Assembly (NCBI GenBank): GCA_017632935.1
Contig: JAGBQJ010000034.1
Coordinates: forward strand, 1-64,000
DNA: 64,000 nt
From: Bacteroidales bacterium
Lineage (GTDB): Bacteria; Bacteroidota; Bacteroidia; Bacteroidales; F082
Reading direction: 5' to 3'
Shown piece after piece: positions 16,887-26,078 of this stretch; positions within the stretch are counted from its first letter, which is position 1; every line of letters begins with the position of its first letter. The notes below the pieces were generated by a model. The model searched no databases. It saw only the letters and a program-made list of their open reading frames with translations, and was not told where the DNA came from. A program made the position numbers and the translations under genes.

Positions 16887-18355
16887 GTACTAAAACCAAA
16901 CAATGGGGTGCCATCATCGTGATGATTGCCCTGTTTGCCATGATTGCTTTCGTGACGAACTTGTGTTCTCCTATGGCGGTCATTGTGAAAAACCAATTCG
17001 GCGCCAGCAACTTCCTGTCGCAAATCGGAAACTACGGCAACTTCATCGCTTATCTGGTCATGGGTATCCCTTCGGGTATGCTCATCAAGAAATTTGGTTA
17101 CAAGAAAACCTCGTTGATTGCCCTTGCTGTGGGTATCATTGGCATTCTCGTGCAGTGGGCCAGCGGTAGGTTGGGCTTCGGTGTCTACCTTATCGGTGCT
17201 TTCATCTGCGGCTTCTGCATGTGCATGCTGAACACCGTTGTGAACCCAATGCTGAATTTGTTGGGCGGTGGCGGCAACAAAGGCAACCAACTGATTCAAA
17301 TCGGTGGCGTGTTCAATTCAGCTGCTGCCGTGGCGGTTTACATCATCATGGGAGCCCTCATCGGTGAAGCAGCAAAAGCCAAAATTTCCGATGCCACCCC
17401 TGCCCTGCTGATCGCCCTCTCCATTTTCGTCATTGGCTTCATCGTAATCCTTTTTACCAAGATTGAAGAGCCACAGCAGCCTGTTGAGGTGAAATCGGAA
17501 GTGAAGGACAAATACAGCGCTTTCTCTTTCCGCCACTTCAAGCTTGGCATTTTGGCCATCTTCCTCTATGGCGGCATCGAGGTGGGAACGCCAACCTACA
17601 TCATGCAATACTTGACAGCTGATAGTGAGGAAGTTAAAGCAATTAAGGTGGATGCTTTGAATTCGTATAACAACAACGAGATTGATATAACCACGGCCGC
17701 CAAAACCATATTGAATCCGAAAAACGACAAGGATTTTGTGTATGATGAAAAACACATCGCCGAGACGGTTGAGAAAATCAATACGGGCAAGATAAGCGTA
17801 GCCAAAATCGAGAAAGCGGCACCAGGCATCTTTATGAATGGCACGATTGCCGGTCTGATTGTCGCTGTCTATTGGCTGATGATGCTTATCGGGCGTTTCA
17901 TCGGCGGTGCCATCGGCAACAAAGTGTCGGCCAAAGCCATGGTGACGACTGTAGCCACGCTGTCTATCCTTCTTGTCTTGTTCGGCATGTTTGCCCCGAC
18001 CAGCTACTTGGTGAAAGTCCCTGGCATCGACTGGGCGCATCTGTCGGTGATTTGGTCTGAAGTGCCAATAGGCATCTTCGCCTTCATTCTCGTTGGTCTC
18101 TGCACCTCCGTGATGTGGGGCGCCATCTTCAACCTGGCCACGGAAGGCTTGGGCAAATACACTGCCATTGCTTCGGGAGCCTTCATGACCATGGTCTTCG
18201 GCTTCGCCATCATGGTGGGTCTGCAGGGTCTCGTCGCTGACTGGACAAGCAGCTATATGATCAGCTATGTCGTTGTGCTGTTCTGTGCCGCCTACATCCT
18301 GTTCTATGCCTTAGTGGGCTCGAAGAACGTTAACAAGGACATCCCTGTGGAATAA
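16883..18355 (+). CDS. MFS sugar:H+ symporter (FHS family, glucose/galactose/fucose type)
   Basis: 490-residue inner-membrane transporter with 12 predicted helices, resembling FucP/GluP. Family-like loops: NYGNFIAYLVMGIPSGMLIK and CMCMLNTVVNPMLNLLGGGG. The central region between helices 7 and 8 (about residues 250-312) is an unusually long, charged extramembrane insert (EEVKAIKVDALNSYNNNEID and following). Placed last in galK-NTase-galM, it is the likely galactose importer. The ATGA overlap with galM fixes the start; an intrinsic terminator follows 22 bp after the stop. Confidence 0.9.
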   Translation: MSTKTKQWGAIIVMIALFAMIAFVTNLCSPMAVIVKNQFGASNFLSQIGNYGNFIAYLVMGIPSGMLIKKFGYKKTSLIALAVGIIGILVQWASGRLGFGVYLIGAFICGFCMCMLNTVVNPMLNLLGGGGNKGNQLIQIGGVFNSAAAVAVYIIMGALIGEAAKAKISDATPALLIALSIFVIGFIVILFTKIEEPQQPVEVKSEVKDKYSAFSFRHFKLGILAIFLYGGIEVGTPTYIMQYLTADSEEVKAIKVDALNSYNNNEIDITTAAKTILNPKNDKDFVYDEKHIAETVEKINTGKISVAKIEKAAPGIFMNGTIAGLIVAVYWLMMLIGRFIGGAIGNKVSAKAMVTTVATLSILLVLFGMFAPTSYLVKVPGIDWAHLSVIWSEVPIGIFAFILVGLCTSVMWGAIFNLATEGLGKYTAIASGAFMTMVFGFAIMVGLQGLVADWTSSYMISYVVVLFCAAYILFYALVGSKNVNKDIPVE

Positions 18356-18376
18356 TTAGGCACAACCACTTGATAC

Positions 18377-18409
18377 AAAAACGACCCGTCAAAGCGATGG
18401 GTCGTTTTT
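18377..18409 (+). terminator. Rho-independent terminator of the galactose operon
   Basis: AAAACGACCC (18377-18386) pairs with GGGTCGTTTT (18399-18408), followed by a T-rich tail. The A-rich left arm allows it to serve the convergent esterase gene as well. Confidence 0.9.
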
Positions 18410-18417
18410 GTTTTGCC

Positions 18418-19395
18418 TTATTTCACTCGGATTCGTCGTCCAATTTTCAATTTGTCCGTCTTCTTCATTCCGTTGAGTCGGCACAAACTATTCACCGTGG
18501 TGTGATGCCGTGCGGCAATCTTGCCCAGCGTGTCGCCTTTCTTGATGACGTAATACTTGGCTTCGGTCTTGGCCAAATAGGTCGGCTTTGACGGTCGCGA
18601 GTCGATGATTCTCAGAGCGGTGTCTTTGACCAAATCATTATAGGCTGTATTCATGATGGCCGTAGAGATAGTGTAGTCCTTGTTGACCTGTCGGACCGAG
18701 TCGGCCAAAGAGTGGGCAAACAGCCAATCGTAAGTCTGCTCAAGATAGAAAATACGCGCCAGTTTGGAGTGGGCCTCACCTCGCAGCTTGTCAAAGAGCA
18801 ACAGACTCGTGTCTCCGCATTGTATCATTTCGTCCACCACCTTTTGTGAGCAATATAAGGGCACGTCTTTGTCGGCAGTGCCATGCACAATCCATAGCGG
18901 CACCTCATTCAGGCCGCAAAGCCCTTTGATGGACGCGCCACCGCACAAAGCCATGGCTGCTGCCACCGTTTCAGGATACGAGGCTGTGTAATTGATGGTT
19001 CCGTAACCGCCCAAACTCATGCCCAACACATAAACTCGGTTGGTGTCGATGGCGCAATGGGTCTTCACCCAATCATACACTTCGTGCACTTTGTCGGGTT
19101 TCCAAGTGTTTTGCGTTTGCGGAGCGACAATGACGGCATCAATTTTGCGGCCTCTTTCAATCGCGTCGATGCAGCCGTAACGCCTCACATTGGCTAGGTT
19201 TTTCCCGCACAGGCTTCTGCCATGCAGAAAGATGACGAGAGGCTTTTCACAAACTGTATCGTTGTAGTCATGAGGCAGATAAAGCCAAAAATCATAGCCG
19301 TCCTTGATGGAGTCGCGGCAAGCAATCAGCTGGCCGAAAGAATGTGTTGGCAGGACGAAAACCAACAGACTCAGTATGACGAATAGTTTTTTCAT
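18418..19395 (-). CDS. Secreted alpha/beta-hydrolase esterase with C-terminal LysM domain
   Basis: 325-residue exported protein. Signal peptide about 1-21. The hydrolase domain (about 25-235) resembles PHB-depolymerase or feruloyl-esterase-type enzymes: oxyanion loop IFLHGRSLCG, nucleophile elbow GMSLGGYG, Asp in HGTADKDVP, and a possible catalytic His in RGEAHSKL. The last 45 residues are a LysM module (YYVIKKGDTLGKIAARHHTT ... NGMKKTDKLKIGRRIRV), which binds peptidoglycan or chitin-like glycans. An esterase tethered to the wall may deacetylate or trim cell-wall-bound substrates. The PQQ-propeller gene ends 3 bp upstream, so the two form an operon. Confidence 0.85.
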   Translation of the reverse strand: MKKLFVILSLLVFVLPTHSFGQLIACRDSIKDGYDFWLYLPHDYNDTVCEKPLVIFLHGRSLCGKNLANVRRYGCIDAIERGRKIDAVIVAPQTQNTWKPDKVHEVYDWVKTHCAIDTNRVYVLGMSLGGYGTINYTASYPETVAAAMALCGGASIKGLCGLNEVPLWIVHGTADKDVPLYCSQKVVDEMIQCGDTSLLLFDKLRGEAHSKLARIFYLEQTYDWLFAHSLADSVRQVNKDYTISTAIMNTAYNDLVKDTALRIIDSRPSKPTYLAKTEAKYYVIKKGDTLGKIAARHHTTVNSLCRLNGMKKTDKLKIGRRIRVK

Positions 19396-19398
19396 AGA

Positions 19399-20985
19399 TT
19401 ATTGTAACGATATCTTATAGATTTTATTACCTCTGGAGCCGACTATTATTTTGTTGTCGACGACAATCGGCGAGGCCTCGAAATTGGTGCCAATCTTGGC
19501 CGTGGCCACGATTTCGCCTGTTTTTCCCTTGATGAGATAGACATTACCCGACACATCGCCTGTAAAGGCAAACATCTCGTTGCGGTCGTTGTAGAACGCC
19601 ACCGGCGACGACCAGCAGTATTGCTTCAACTTGGTGCGGTAGAGTTCGCGTCCGTCGTTCTTGTCAAAGGCCATGAAAACACCCGCTGCTTGCGCGTTAT
19701 GTAAGCAGAACGCACTGAAAATCATGCCTTCGCAGTCGCCGCCACCGATCAATGGCGTGACATACATGCCGCCGTCGCTTGTGTTGTCGCCAAAATGCAG
19801 CTTACGGCAAGGGATGGTGTCTTCCCAAACCAGTTCACCTGTCAAGCCGTTGAGTTTCACAAAATAGCAGTAACCCGAGTTGCCTTGATGGTCTACCTCG
19901 CATCCCGTGTAAACGTATGGTATGCCGTTTTCCTCTTCTACTATCGGCGAGGCGTCTGTATCGTCATGGTTCCAATAATGCCAGACTGGTTTTAAGGTGT
20001 TTAGATTGATACACAATATGTTACCGGCATTGTCGCCGACATAGCCATAGTTGCGGCACACTGCCATTGACGACTCCATGCCTGGTGAGTTCTTGGCTTG
20101 TGTCGTGGAATAGCGCAAAGTGGATTGAAGCGTATAGCCGCCATCACCGACATAGTATTTGTATAAGGTGCCGTTCTCGGCAGGTCGGAACAGGAATCCT
20201 CCAGCCTGCACGGGCGATGAATCATAGCCGCCCCAACCCCGCCAAGCCTTGGGGTCGCGCCCGAAGGTATTAATCATCTTGTGTGAAAACAAGTCGAACA
20301 CCTGGGTGCCAAAAGCAGCTTCTTTCGGTGCGCCGTGACCGATATAGACGTGACCATTCAAGTCTGCATTGAGGGCTGGCGTGCCTTTCAACACGTTGCC
20401 TATGTTATGGCAAGGTCTGCTTTTTTCACCTGTTTCAAAATCAATGAAATACAAGTCACCGCAAAGTGAGGTCAAAATGATTTCCTTGTTGTGAAGATTG
20501 CGGCAGACCGAATCGGGGTTCGACTTGAATTGTTCAACAATACTGTCGGGCCAATTCACAAACAATGGTTGGCCTGTCCATCCGGAGCCACCTTCAAATA
20601 CGCCCACGGAAGTCGGGGTGGGATCCATCCTCGTCGTGAACGCCCAGTCCACCTTGATTTGGATGGAATCGTCGCTCAGATGGCCACAATAGTTTGGAAT
20701 TCTTGAAGCTGACCCTCTAAAGGTAAATATGCCAGGCTTGTTTGTATAGACATCCTCAAGGCTGGAAAGCTCCGAAGGCAAGGTCTTGTCGATGGTGTCA
20801 ATCTGCACCAGGAGTTTCTCTGCCGATGCCAACACCGTGTCAGGGAAGGGCTTGAGGACAGGCACTTCAGGGATGGTGTCAACTACGACAGGCTCTGGAG
20901 CTGGCTCTACAATGGGTTGCTGAGGTTGATTCGTACATGAAAAAACCAACAGCAAGGGCAACAGGAAGAGTATGATTTGTTTCAT
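19399..20985 (-). CDS. PQQ-like beta-propeller lipoprotein
   Basis: 528-residue SPII lipoprotein (MKQIILFLLPLLLVFSC, Cys17) with a Pro/Val-rich linker, then a WD40/PQQ-like beta-propeller (about 70-528). Repeats such as GNILCINLNTLKPVWHY, VKLNGLTGELVWEDT and GNVYLIKGKTGEIVATAKIG are typical of PQQ-type blades. No dehydrogenase catalytic residues are evident, so binding or scaffolding is likelier than catalysis. Start ATG 20985 puts a clean lipobox at the N-terminus. It shares a 76-bp divergent promoter region with the flippase gene and leads directly into the LysM esterase. Confidence 0.85.
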   Translation of the reverse strand: MKQIILFLLPLLLVFSCTNQPQQPIVEPAPEPVVVDTIPEVPVLKPFPDTVLASAEKLLVQIDTIDKTLPSELSSLEDVYTNKPGIFTFRGSASRIPNYCGHLSDDSIQIKVDWAFTTRMDPTPTSVGVFEGGSGWTGQPLFVNWPDSIVEQFKSNPDSVCRNLHNKEIILTSLCGDLYFIDFETGEKSRPCHNIGNVLKGTPALNADLNGHVYIGHGAPKEAAFGTQVFDLFSHKMINTFGRDPKAWRGWGGYDSSPVQAGGFLFRPAENGTLYKYYVGDGGYTLQSTLRYSTTQAKNSPGMESSMAVCRNYGYVGDNAGNILCINLNTLKPVWHYWNHDDTDASPIVEEENGIPYVYTGCEVDHQGNSGYCYFVKLNGLTGELVWEDTIPCRKLHFGDNTSDGGMYVTPLIGGGDCEGMIFSAFCLHNAQAAGVFMAFDKNDGRELYRTKLKQYCWSSPVAFYNDRNEMFAFTGDVSGNVYLIKGKTGEIVATAKIGTNFEASPIVVDNKIIVGSRGNKIYKISLQ

Positions 20986-21061
20986 TTTTCTATGGGAAAA
21001 GGGCTGCAAAAGTAAGAAGTTTTTTTGTAATTTTGCATTTTCATAGAATCGGCAGGGCATA

Positions 21062-22306
21062 ATGTTTAAAAAAATCCTCGGTACGGGCGCGGCTAGGGCA
21101 GTCAATGTGCTGACGCAGTTGGCTACCCTCATCATGGGCACCAGGTGTCTCGGTGCCGCTGAATGGGGCAAGGCCTTCATCGCCCAGACCGACATCACCT
21201 TTTTATTAATAGGCATCGAGTTGGTGGCCGGCAGCGGATTGGTGTATTTCACACCACGCAAAAAACTCACCACGCTGATGACCATCTCTTACGGCTGGAT
21301 TGGGGTTGTCATGCTGTTCTATGTACTGCTTTTCTTTGTCTTCTCATTTTTTCCGTCATTTTATCATACCATCGTCCCTGAAGGGTATGGCTGGCTCGTC
21401 CTGCTGATGACTTTCATCTATAGTCTACACGAGTTCAACCTCAACCATTTCCTTGGAAAAGAGAAAGTTGGCTTATTTAACTTGCTGTTCCTCATCCAGA
21501 TACTCACCCAAGTCTCCATGATGGCCGTGTTCATTTTCGTCGGTGAGCTCAAAACGGCCTACGCCCTGCTCTACTCCCAGCTTTGTGGCTATAGCCTGGC
21601 CACGGTCATAGGATGGGCGATACTGTTCCCAACCATGAAACGCGAACGCATCGAAAGGTTTGGAAAGAGTCTATGGGAGATGCTGAAATATGGGACGTTT
21701 ATGCAACTCTCCACCCTGGCCAGCACGCTCAACAAACGTTTCAGCCTGTTTCTAATAAACTCGAATTGTACCCCAAGTGCAGTTGGTGTGTACGCCTCGG
21801 GGACACAAGTCTCGGAAGGGGTGAACATCGTGGGGCAGAGCTTCGGTTTGGTGGAGTTCTCTGCCTTGAGCAATACCAACGACAAACGACGCGCTTCCCG
21901 GATCACTCTGCGTTTCATGTTGTTCTCCGTCTTGCTTTCTTTCACCGCCATAATGGTGATTTGCCTGCTGCCCTCCTCATTTTTCGAATGGCTGTTTTCG
22001 AGCATGTTCGGTGACATCCGATCCATATTATTACTGTTGGCGCCAGGGGTTGTGTTCTTCTCCGCGCATATTGTCTTATCCAATTATTTCTCCGGGACAG
22101 GGCGACCACATCATAATCTCTTTGCCTCTCTCATCGGGCTTTCGGTCACCGTAGTTTCCGCCCTCATTTTGATTCCAAGGTGGGGCATACGGGGTGCCAC
22201 CATCACTACCTCGTTGACTTATATGGCATTATTTGTTTACCAAATTATCGTGTTCTTATGCTTGAAAAATAGCGACATAAAATGCAAGCCTAACTCCGAG
22301 GAATAA
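21062..22306 (+). CDS. Oligosaccharide flippase-family membrane protein (Wzx-like)
   Basis: 414-residue polytopic protein of the MOP flippase superfamily with about 12 helices, starting in the usual way ([31 protein letters not shown]). Such proteins flip lipid-linked sugars across the inner membrane. A TAATTTTG -7 element lies at 21028-21035. There are no glycosyltransferase genes next to it, so its glycan cannot be named. parE starts 35 bp downstream behind its own -7-like element. Confidence 0.8.
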   Translation: MFKKILGTGAARAVNVLTQLATLIMGTRCLGAAEWGKAFIAQTDITFLLIGIELVAGSGLVYFTPRKKLTTLMTISYGWIGVVMLFYVLLFFVFSFFPSFYHTIVPEGYGWLVLLMTFIYSLHEFNLNHFLGKEKVGLFNLLFLIQILTQVSMMAVFIFVGELKTAYALLYSQLCGYSLATVIGWAILFPTMKRERIERFGKSLWEMLKYGTFMQLSTLASTLNKRFSLFLINSNCTPSAVGVYASGTQVSEGVNIVGQSFGLVEFSALSNTNDKRRASRITLRFMLFSVLLSFTAIMVICLLPSSFFEWLFSSMFGDIRSILLLLAPGVVFFSAHIVLSNYFSGTGRPHHNLFASLIGLSVTVVSALILIPRWGIRGATITTSLTYMALFVYQIIVFLCLKNSDIKCKPNSEE

Positions 22307-22341
22307 GGTTTTTTTGTACCTTTGCGGTCAAATTGTGTTTT

Positions 22342-24270
22342 ATGAGCGAAATCAACGACGACGATATCTTCAATCCAAGCGAAGACCCCATACCAACCAC
22401 AGAAAACTATAACGACGACAGCATCGTCCACCTTGAGGACATGGAGCACATCCGTCGCCGCCCTGGAATGTACATCGGCAAGCTCGGTGACGGCGCCTCG
22501 CAAGACGACGGTATCTATGTGCTAATCAAAGAGGTGATTGACAACTCCATCGACGAGTTCACTTCGGGTTTTGGCAAAAAAATCGAAATGACTGTGAACA
22601 AAGCCGAAAAAAAAGTCAGCATCCGCGACTATGGCCGTGGCATCCCGCTAGGCAAGCTGAAAGAAGCTGTATCGCAGCTGAATACGGGTGCGAAATACGA
22701 CAGCAAGGTGTTTCAGAAATCCGTCGGCTTGAACGGCGTCGGTACCAAAGCTGTCAACGCGCTTTCGTCCTATTTCAAGGTGCAGTCCATCCGTGAGGGC
22801 AAGACGCGTATTGTGGAGTTCGCCCAAGGCAAAATGGTCAGCGACTCAGGCATCATCCCCTCCGATGGCGATACGGGTACGTTAACCGAGTTCATCCCCG
22901 ACAGCGCTTTGTTCGGAAACTACCACTATGTGGATGAGTACATCGAGAAGCGCGTGTGGAATTACGCCTACCTCAACCGTGGCTTGAGCCTAATTTACAA
23001 CGACAAACGCTACTATTCCAAGAACGGCCTCCTCGACCTCTTGCAAAACAATATGGAAGGCGAAGGCCTCTACCCCATCATCCATATCAAGGATGGCGAC
23101 TTTGAGGCCGCTTTCACCCATGTCAACGGGCAGTCGAGCGACTATTTCTATTCGTTTGTCAATGGTCAGCACACCACCGAAGGCGGCACGCATCAGTCTG
23201 CTTTCCGCGAGGGCTACGCCCGCGTGGTGCGCGAGTTCTACCAAAAGGAATACGAGCCTGCCGACATCCGTCAAGGCTTGATTTGCGCCTTATGTGTGAG
23301 GATTCAAGAGCCTGTGTTTGAGGCGCAGACCAAGACCAAACTCGGCTCCACCCACCTTGCGCCCAACAACCCCGATGGCACCAACGACAGTCCCTTCCTC
23401 AAGACCTACGTCTTCGACATCCTGAAGCGCCACTTGGACAACTACCTGCACAAGAATCCTGAGACCGTCAGCGTGTTGCAAGCCAAGATCCAAGCCAACG
23501 AGAAGGAACGCAAGGAGATTGCCGGCATCAAGAAGGCCGCCCGTGAGAGTGCCAAGAAGGTCAGCCTGAACAACCGCAAGCTCCGCGACTGCCGCATCCA
23601 CCTCAACACCAACCACGAGAAACGTCTCGAAAGCACCATCTTCATCACCGAGGGTGACTCCGCTTCGGGAAGCATCACCAAGAGCCGTGACGTGCAGACC
23701 CAGGCCGTGTTCAGTCTGCGTGGTAAGCCGCTCAACTGCTTGGGGATGACCAAGAAAGTGTGCTACGAGAACGAGGAGTTCAACCTGCTGCAAGCCGCCT
23801 TGAACATCGACGAGGACATTGAGAACCTGCGCTACAACAACATCGTCATCGCCACCGATGCCGATGTCGACGGCATGCACATCCGCCTGCTGATGCTCAC
23901 CTTCTTCCTGCAGTTCTACCCCGACCTGGTGCGCAACGGTCATGTCTATATCTTGCAGACGCCCTTGTTCCGCGTGCGCAACAAGAAGGAGACCTATTAC
24001 TGCTACAGCGACGAAGAACGCATCACCGCCAAGGAGAAATGTGGCAAGCAGGCCGAGATCACCCGATTCAAAGGCTTGGGCGAAATCTCTCCCGACGAGT
24101 TCCGTGGTTTCATCGGCCCCAATATGCGCCTCGAGCCCGTCATACTGCGCTACGATTTCGGCATCAAGGAACTACTGGAATATTACATGGGCAAGAACAC
24201 TATGGAACGGCAACGGTTCATCATCGAGAATCTTAGGATTGAGGATGATTCCGAGATGGATAAGATGTAA
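22342..24270 (+). CDS. parE: DNA topoisomerase IV subunit B
   Basis: 642-residue type IIA topoisomerase ATPase subunit. N-terminal GHKL ATPase ([42 protein letters not shown]), transducer domain, then TOPRIM with [10 protein letters not shown] (about 436) and [16 protein letters not shown]. The short C-terminus and Bacteroidetes pattern fit ParE rather than GyrB. parC is not adjacent, which is unusual because the two are often paired. ATG 22342 follows a TACCTTTG -7 element at 22317-22324. Confidence 0.9.
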   Translation: MSEINDDDIFNPSEDPIPTTENYNDDSIVHLEDMEHIRRRPGMYIGKLGDGASQDDGIYVLIKEVIDNSIDEFTSGFGKKIEMTVNKAEKKVSIRDYGRGIPLGKLKEAVSQLNTGAKYDSKVFQKSVGLNGVGTKAVNALSSYFKVQSIREGKTRIVEFAQGKMVSDSGIIPSDGDTGTLTEFIPDSALFGNYHYVDEYIEKRVWNYAYLNRGLSLIYNDKRYYSKNGLLDLLQNNMEGEGLYPIIHIKDGDFEAAFTHVNGQSSDYFYSFVNGQHTTEGGTHQSAFREGYARVVREFYQKEYEPADIRQGLICALCVRIQEPVFEAQTKTKLGSTHLAPNNPDGTNDSPFLKTYVFDILKRHLDNYLHKNPETVSVLQAKIQANEKERKEIAGIKKAARESAKKVSLNNRKLRDCRIHLNTNHEKRLESTIFITEGDSASGSITKSRDVQTQAVFSLRGKPLNCLGMTKKVCYENEEFNLLQAALNIDEDIENLRYNNIVIATDADVDGMHIRLLMLTFFLQFYPDLVRNGHVYILQTPLFRVRNKKETYYCYSDEERITAKEKCGKQAEITRFKGLGEISPDEFRGFIGPNMRLEPVILRYDFGIKELLEYYMGKNTMERQRFIIENLRIEDDSEMDKM

Positions 24271-24338
24271 ATTTTTCTTATAAACTATCATATAATGCAA
24301 TAATTTCCTATTTTTGCAGTCTCAAATGATAGTTTGTT

Positions 24339-24662
24339 ATGACAAAATCAACAAAAGGCACCCTGCTTCCCAGAAAGCTCTCCAAGAACCTTGCTGTTGT
24401 TGGGGAGCAAATTAAATTAGCCCGATTAAGGCGCGACCTGAGCATAGCACAAGTGGCCGAACGCGCCACCTGTTCACAGCTGTCGGTGATGCGCGTCGAG
24501 AAAGGCACACCTACTGTGGCAATAGGAATTTATTTGCGTGTTTTATATGCATTGCAGTTGGATGATGACATTCTCTTGTTGGCACAAAAGGATGAAATCG
24601 GGCGAAACCTGCAAGACTTGGACTTGAAGCAACGCCAAAGGGCATCAAAAAAGACTGAATGA
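24339..24662 (+). CDS. hipB: HipB-like XRE-family antitoxin/repressor
   Basis: 107-residue DNA-binding protein with one helix-turn-helix (about residues 24-75: QIKLARLRRDLSIAQVAERA, then SQLSVMRVEKG) and a basic C-terminal tail. HipB binds and neutralises HipA and represses the operon. A TATTTTTG -7 element lies at 24309-24316. The stop overlaps the hipA start. Confidence 0.85.
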   Translation: MTKSTKGTLLPRKLSKNLAVVGEQIKLARLRRDLSIAQVAERATCSQLSVMRVEKGTPTVAIGIYLRVLYALQLDDDILLLAQKDEIGRNLQDLDLKQRQRASKKTE

Positions 24663-25921
24663 TGGAAAGGCTTCAAGTATATGCGGATTTCGATTGGCTT
24701 GATGATCCAGTTTTGGTTGGCACATTAAGTCATGAAATGCTTAGAGGGACGCCTTCATACGGTTTCTCTTTCGACACGGAATGGCTTCGCTCGTACCGTT
24801 CCACACTAATAAGTGGCGACTTGATGAACTTTTCAGGCGACCAATATAAATCAGGCGAGATTTTCGGTTGTTTTGGCGATGCCATGCCCGACCGATGGGG
24901 CAAAAGGCTGATTGACAAGCGTGAAAGAATTAAAGCCGAGCAAGAAAAACGCATCCCAAGAACCTTTACAGACTATGATTACCTGATCCAATTGGATGAC
25001 TTTTCACGTATGGGTGCGTTTCGTTTCAAGTATGATGACGCTTTTGTGGGAGCCTCGGAGGATGAAATGCGCGTACCTCCTTTGACCAGTCTCCGTGAAT
25101 TCGTTTTCATGGCACATGAATATGAGAGGAACGAGCAGTCAGGAAAACCTATGCGTGAAGAATGGCTTGATAACTTGTTCCGCCAAGGTTCATCGCTGGG
25201 TGGTGCTCGACCTAAAGCCAATGTCATGGATGAAAATAGTCATTTGTGCATCGCCAAGATTCCTTCGGTTTCCGATGACTATGACATTGCTCTTTGGGAG
25301 CATTTTGCGCATGTGATGGCCAAGAAAGTTGGCATCAATGCTGCCGAAACCCGATTGTTGAAACTTGACGGCGTGAAATACCATACCTTGCTATCGCGGC
25401 GTTTTGACCGCACCGACAATGGCCGTCGTAGGCATTTCGCATCTGCTTTGACTTTGGCCAACCTCAAAGACGGTGACAATGCCTCCACTGGACACGGGTA
25501 TTTGGATATTGTAGATGTCATCATTGGTCCCACTGGGATTGTTGACACAAGTGCCATATTGAAAGAACTATACCGCCGTGTGGCATTCAGCATTTGCATA
25601 GGCAACCATGACGACCACTTTAGGAACCACGGCTTCCTCTTAGGCAAAAATGGTTGGCAACTGTCGCCCGCTTACGACCTGAACCCTACCAATATGATGA
25701 CACAAAGTTTGTTGATTTCCTCAAGCACCAACGAGTCGTCATTAGACATACTCCTTGATGCTTGCGAAGAATACATGATAGACAAGAAGGAGGCCGAAGC
25801 GATTATCCGAGAAGTGAAGCAAGGTTTAATGAATTGGAGAATCATAGCGAATCAATGCCAAATCCCGAAATCTGAGCAAGAGAGGTTTGCCCAGAGATTC
25901 TCAAAGTGTTTTGCCCATTGA
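24659..25921 (+). CDS. hipA: HipA-family serine/threonine-kinase toxin
   Basis: 420-residue HipA-type kinase; the E. coli prototype phosphorylates glutamyl-tRNA synthetase and causes growth arrest and persistence. Seen here: N-terminal HipA_N region, the phosphate loop GSSLGGARPKANV (about residue 179), catalytic segment GNHDDHFRNHGFL (about 319) and the metal-binding SPAYDLNPTN (about 338). It is full length in one frame, unlike split HipST systems. ATG 24659 overlaps the hipB stop; the next codon is also ATG. Target unknown. Confidence 0.9.
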   Translation: MMERLQVYADFDWLDDPVLVGTLSHEMLRGTPSYGFSFDTEWLRSYRSTLISGDLMNFSGDQYKSGEIFGCFGDAMPDRWGKRLIDKRERIKAEQEKRIPRTFTDYDYLIQLDDFSRMGAFRFKYDDAFVGASEDEMRVPPLTSLREFVFMAHEYERNEQSGKPMREEWLDNLFRQGSSLGGARPKANVMDENSHLCIAKIPSVSDDYDIALWEHFAHVMAKKVGINAAETRLLKLDGVKYHTLLSRRFDRTDNGRRRHFASALTLANLKDGDNASTGHGYLDIVDVIIGPTGIVDTSAILKELYRRVAFSICIGNHDDHFRNHGFLLGKNGWQLSPAYDLNPTNMMTQSLLISSSTNESSLDILLDACEEYMIDKKEAEAIIREVKQGLMNWRIIANQCQIPKSEQERFAQRFSKCFAH

Positions 25922-26011
25922 ACAGATTTATGGGGGATTTGTTCAACGCATTGAACACTTTTGGGTGGTTATTTGAATTTAGGAAACAACTCCTATCTCA
26001 CCTGTACACAC

Positions 26012-26059
26012 AAAAAAGACATCCTCCCAATCCAATCCTGAAATTGGAAATGAGAGGAT
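26012..26059 (-). terminator. Terminator of the InlB-repeat lipoprotein gene; rest of the gap is featureless
   Basis: On the minus strand ATCCTCTCATTTCCAAT pairs imperfectly with ATTGGGAGGAT, followed by GTCTTTTTTG. It lies just after the stop at 26079. I see nothing else in 25922-26078. Confidence 0.6.
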
Positions 26060-26078
26060 AGCGTCAGTAAAGGATCTT

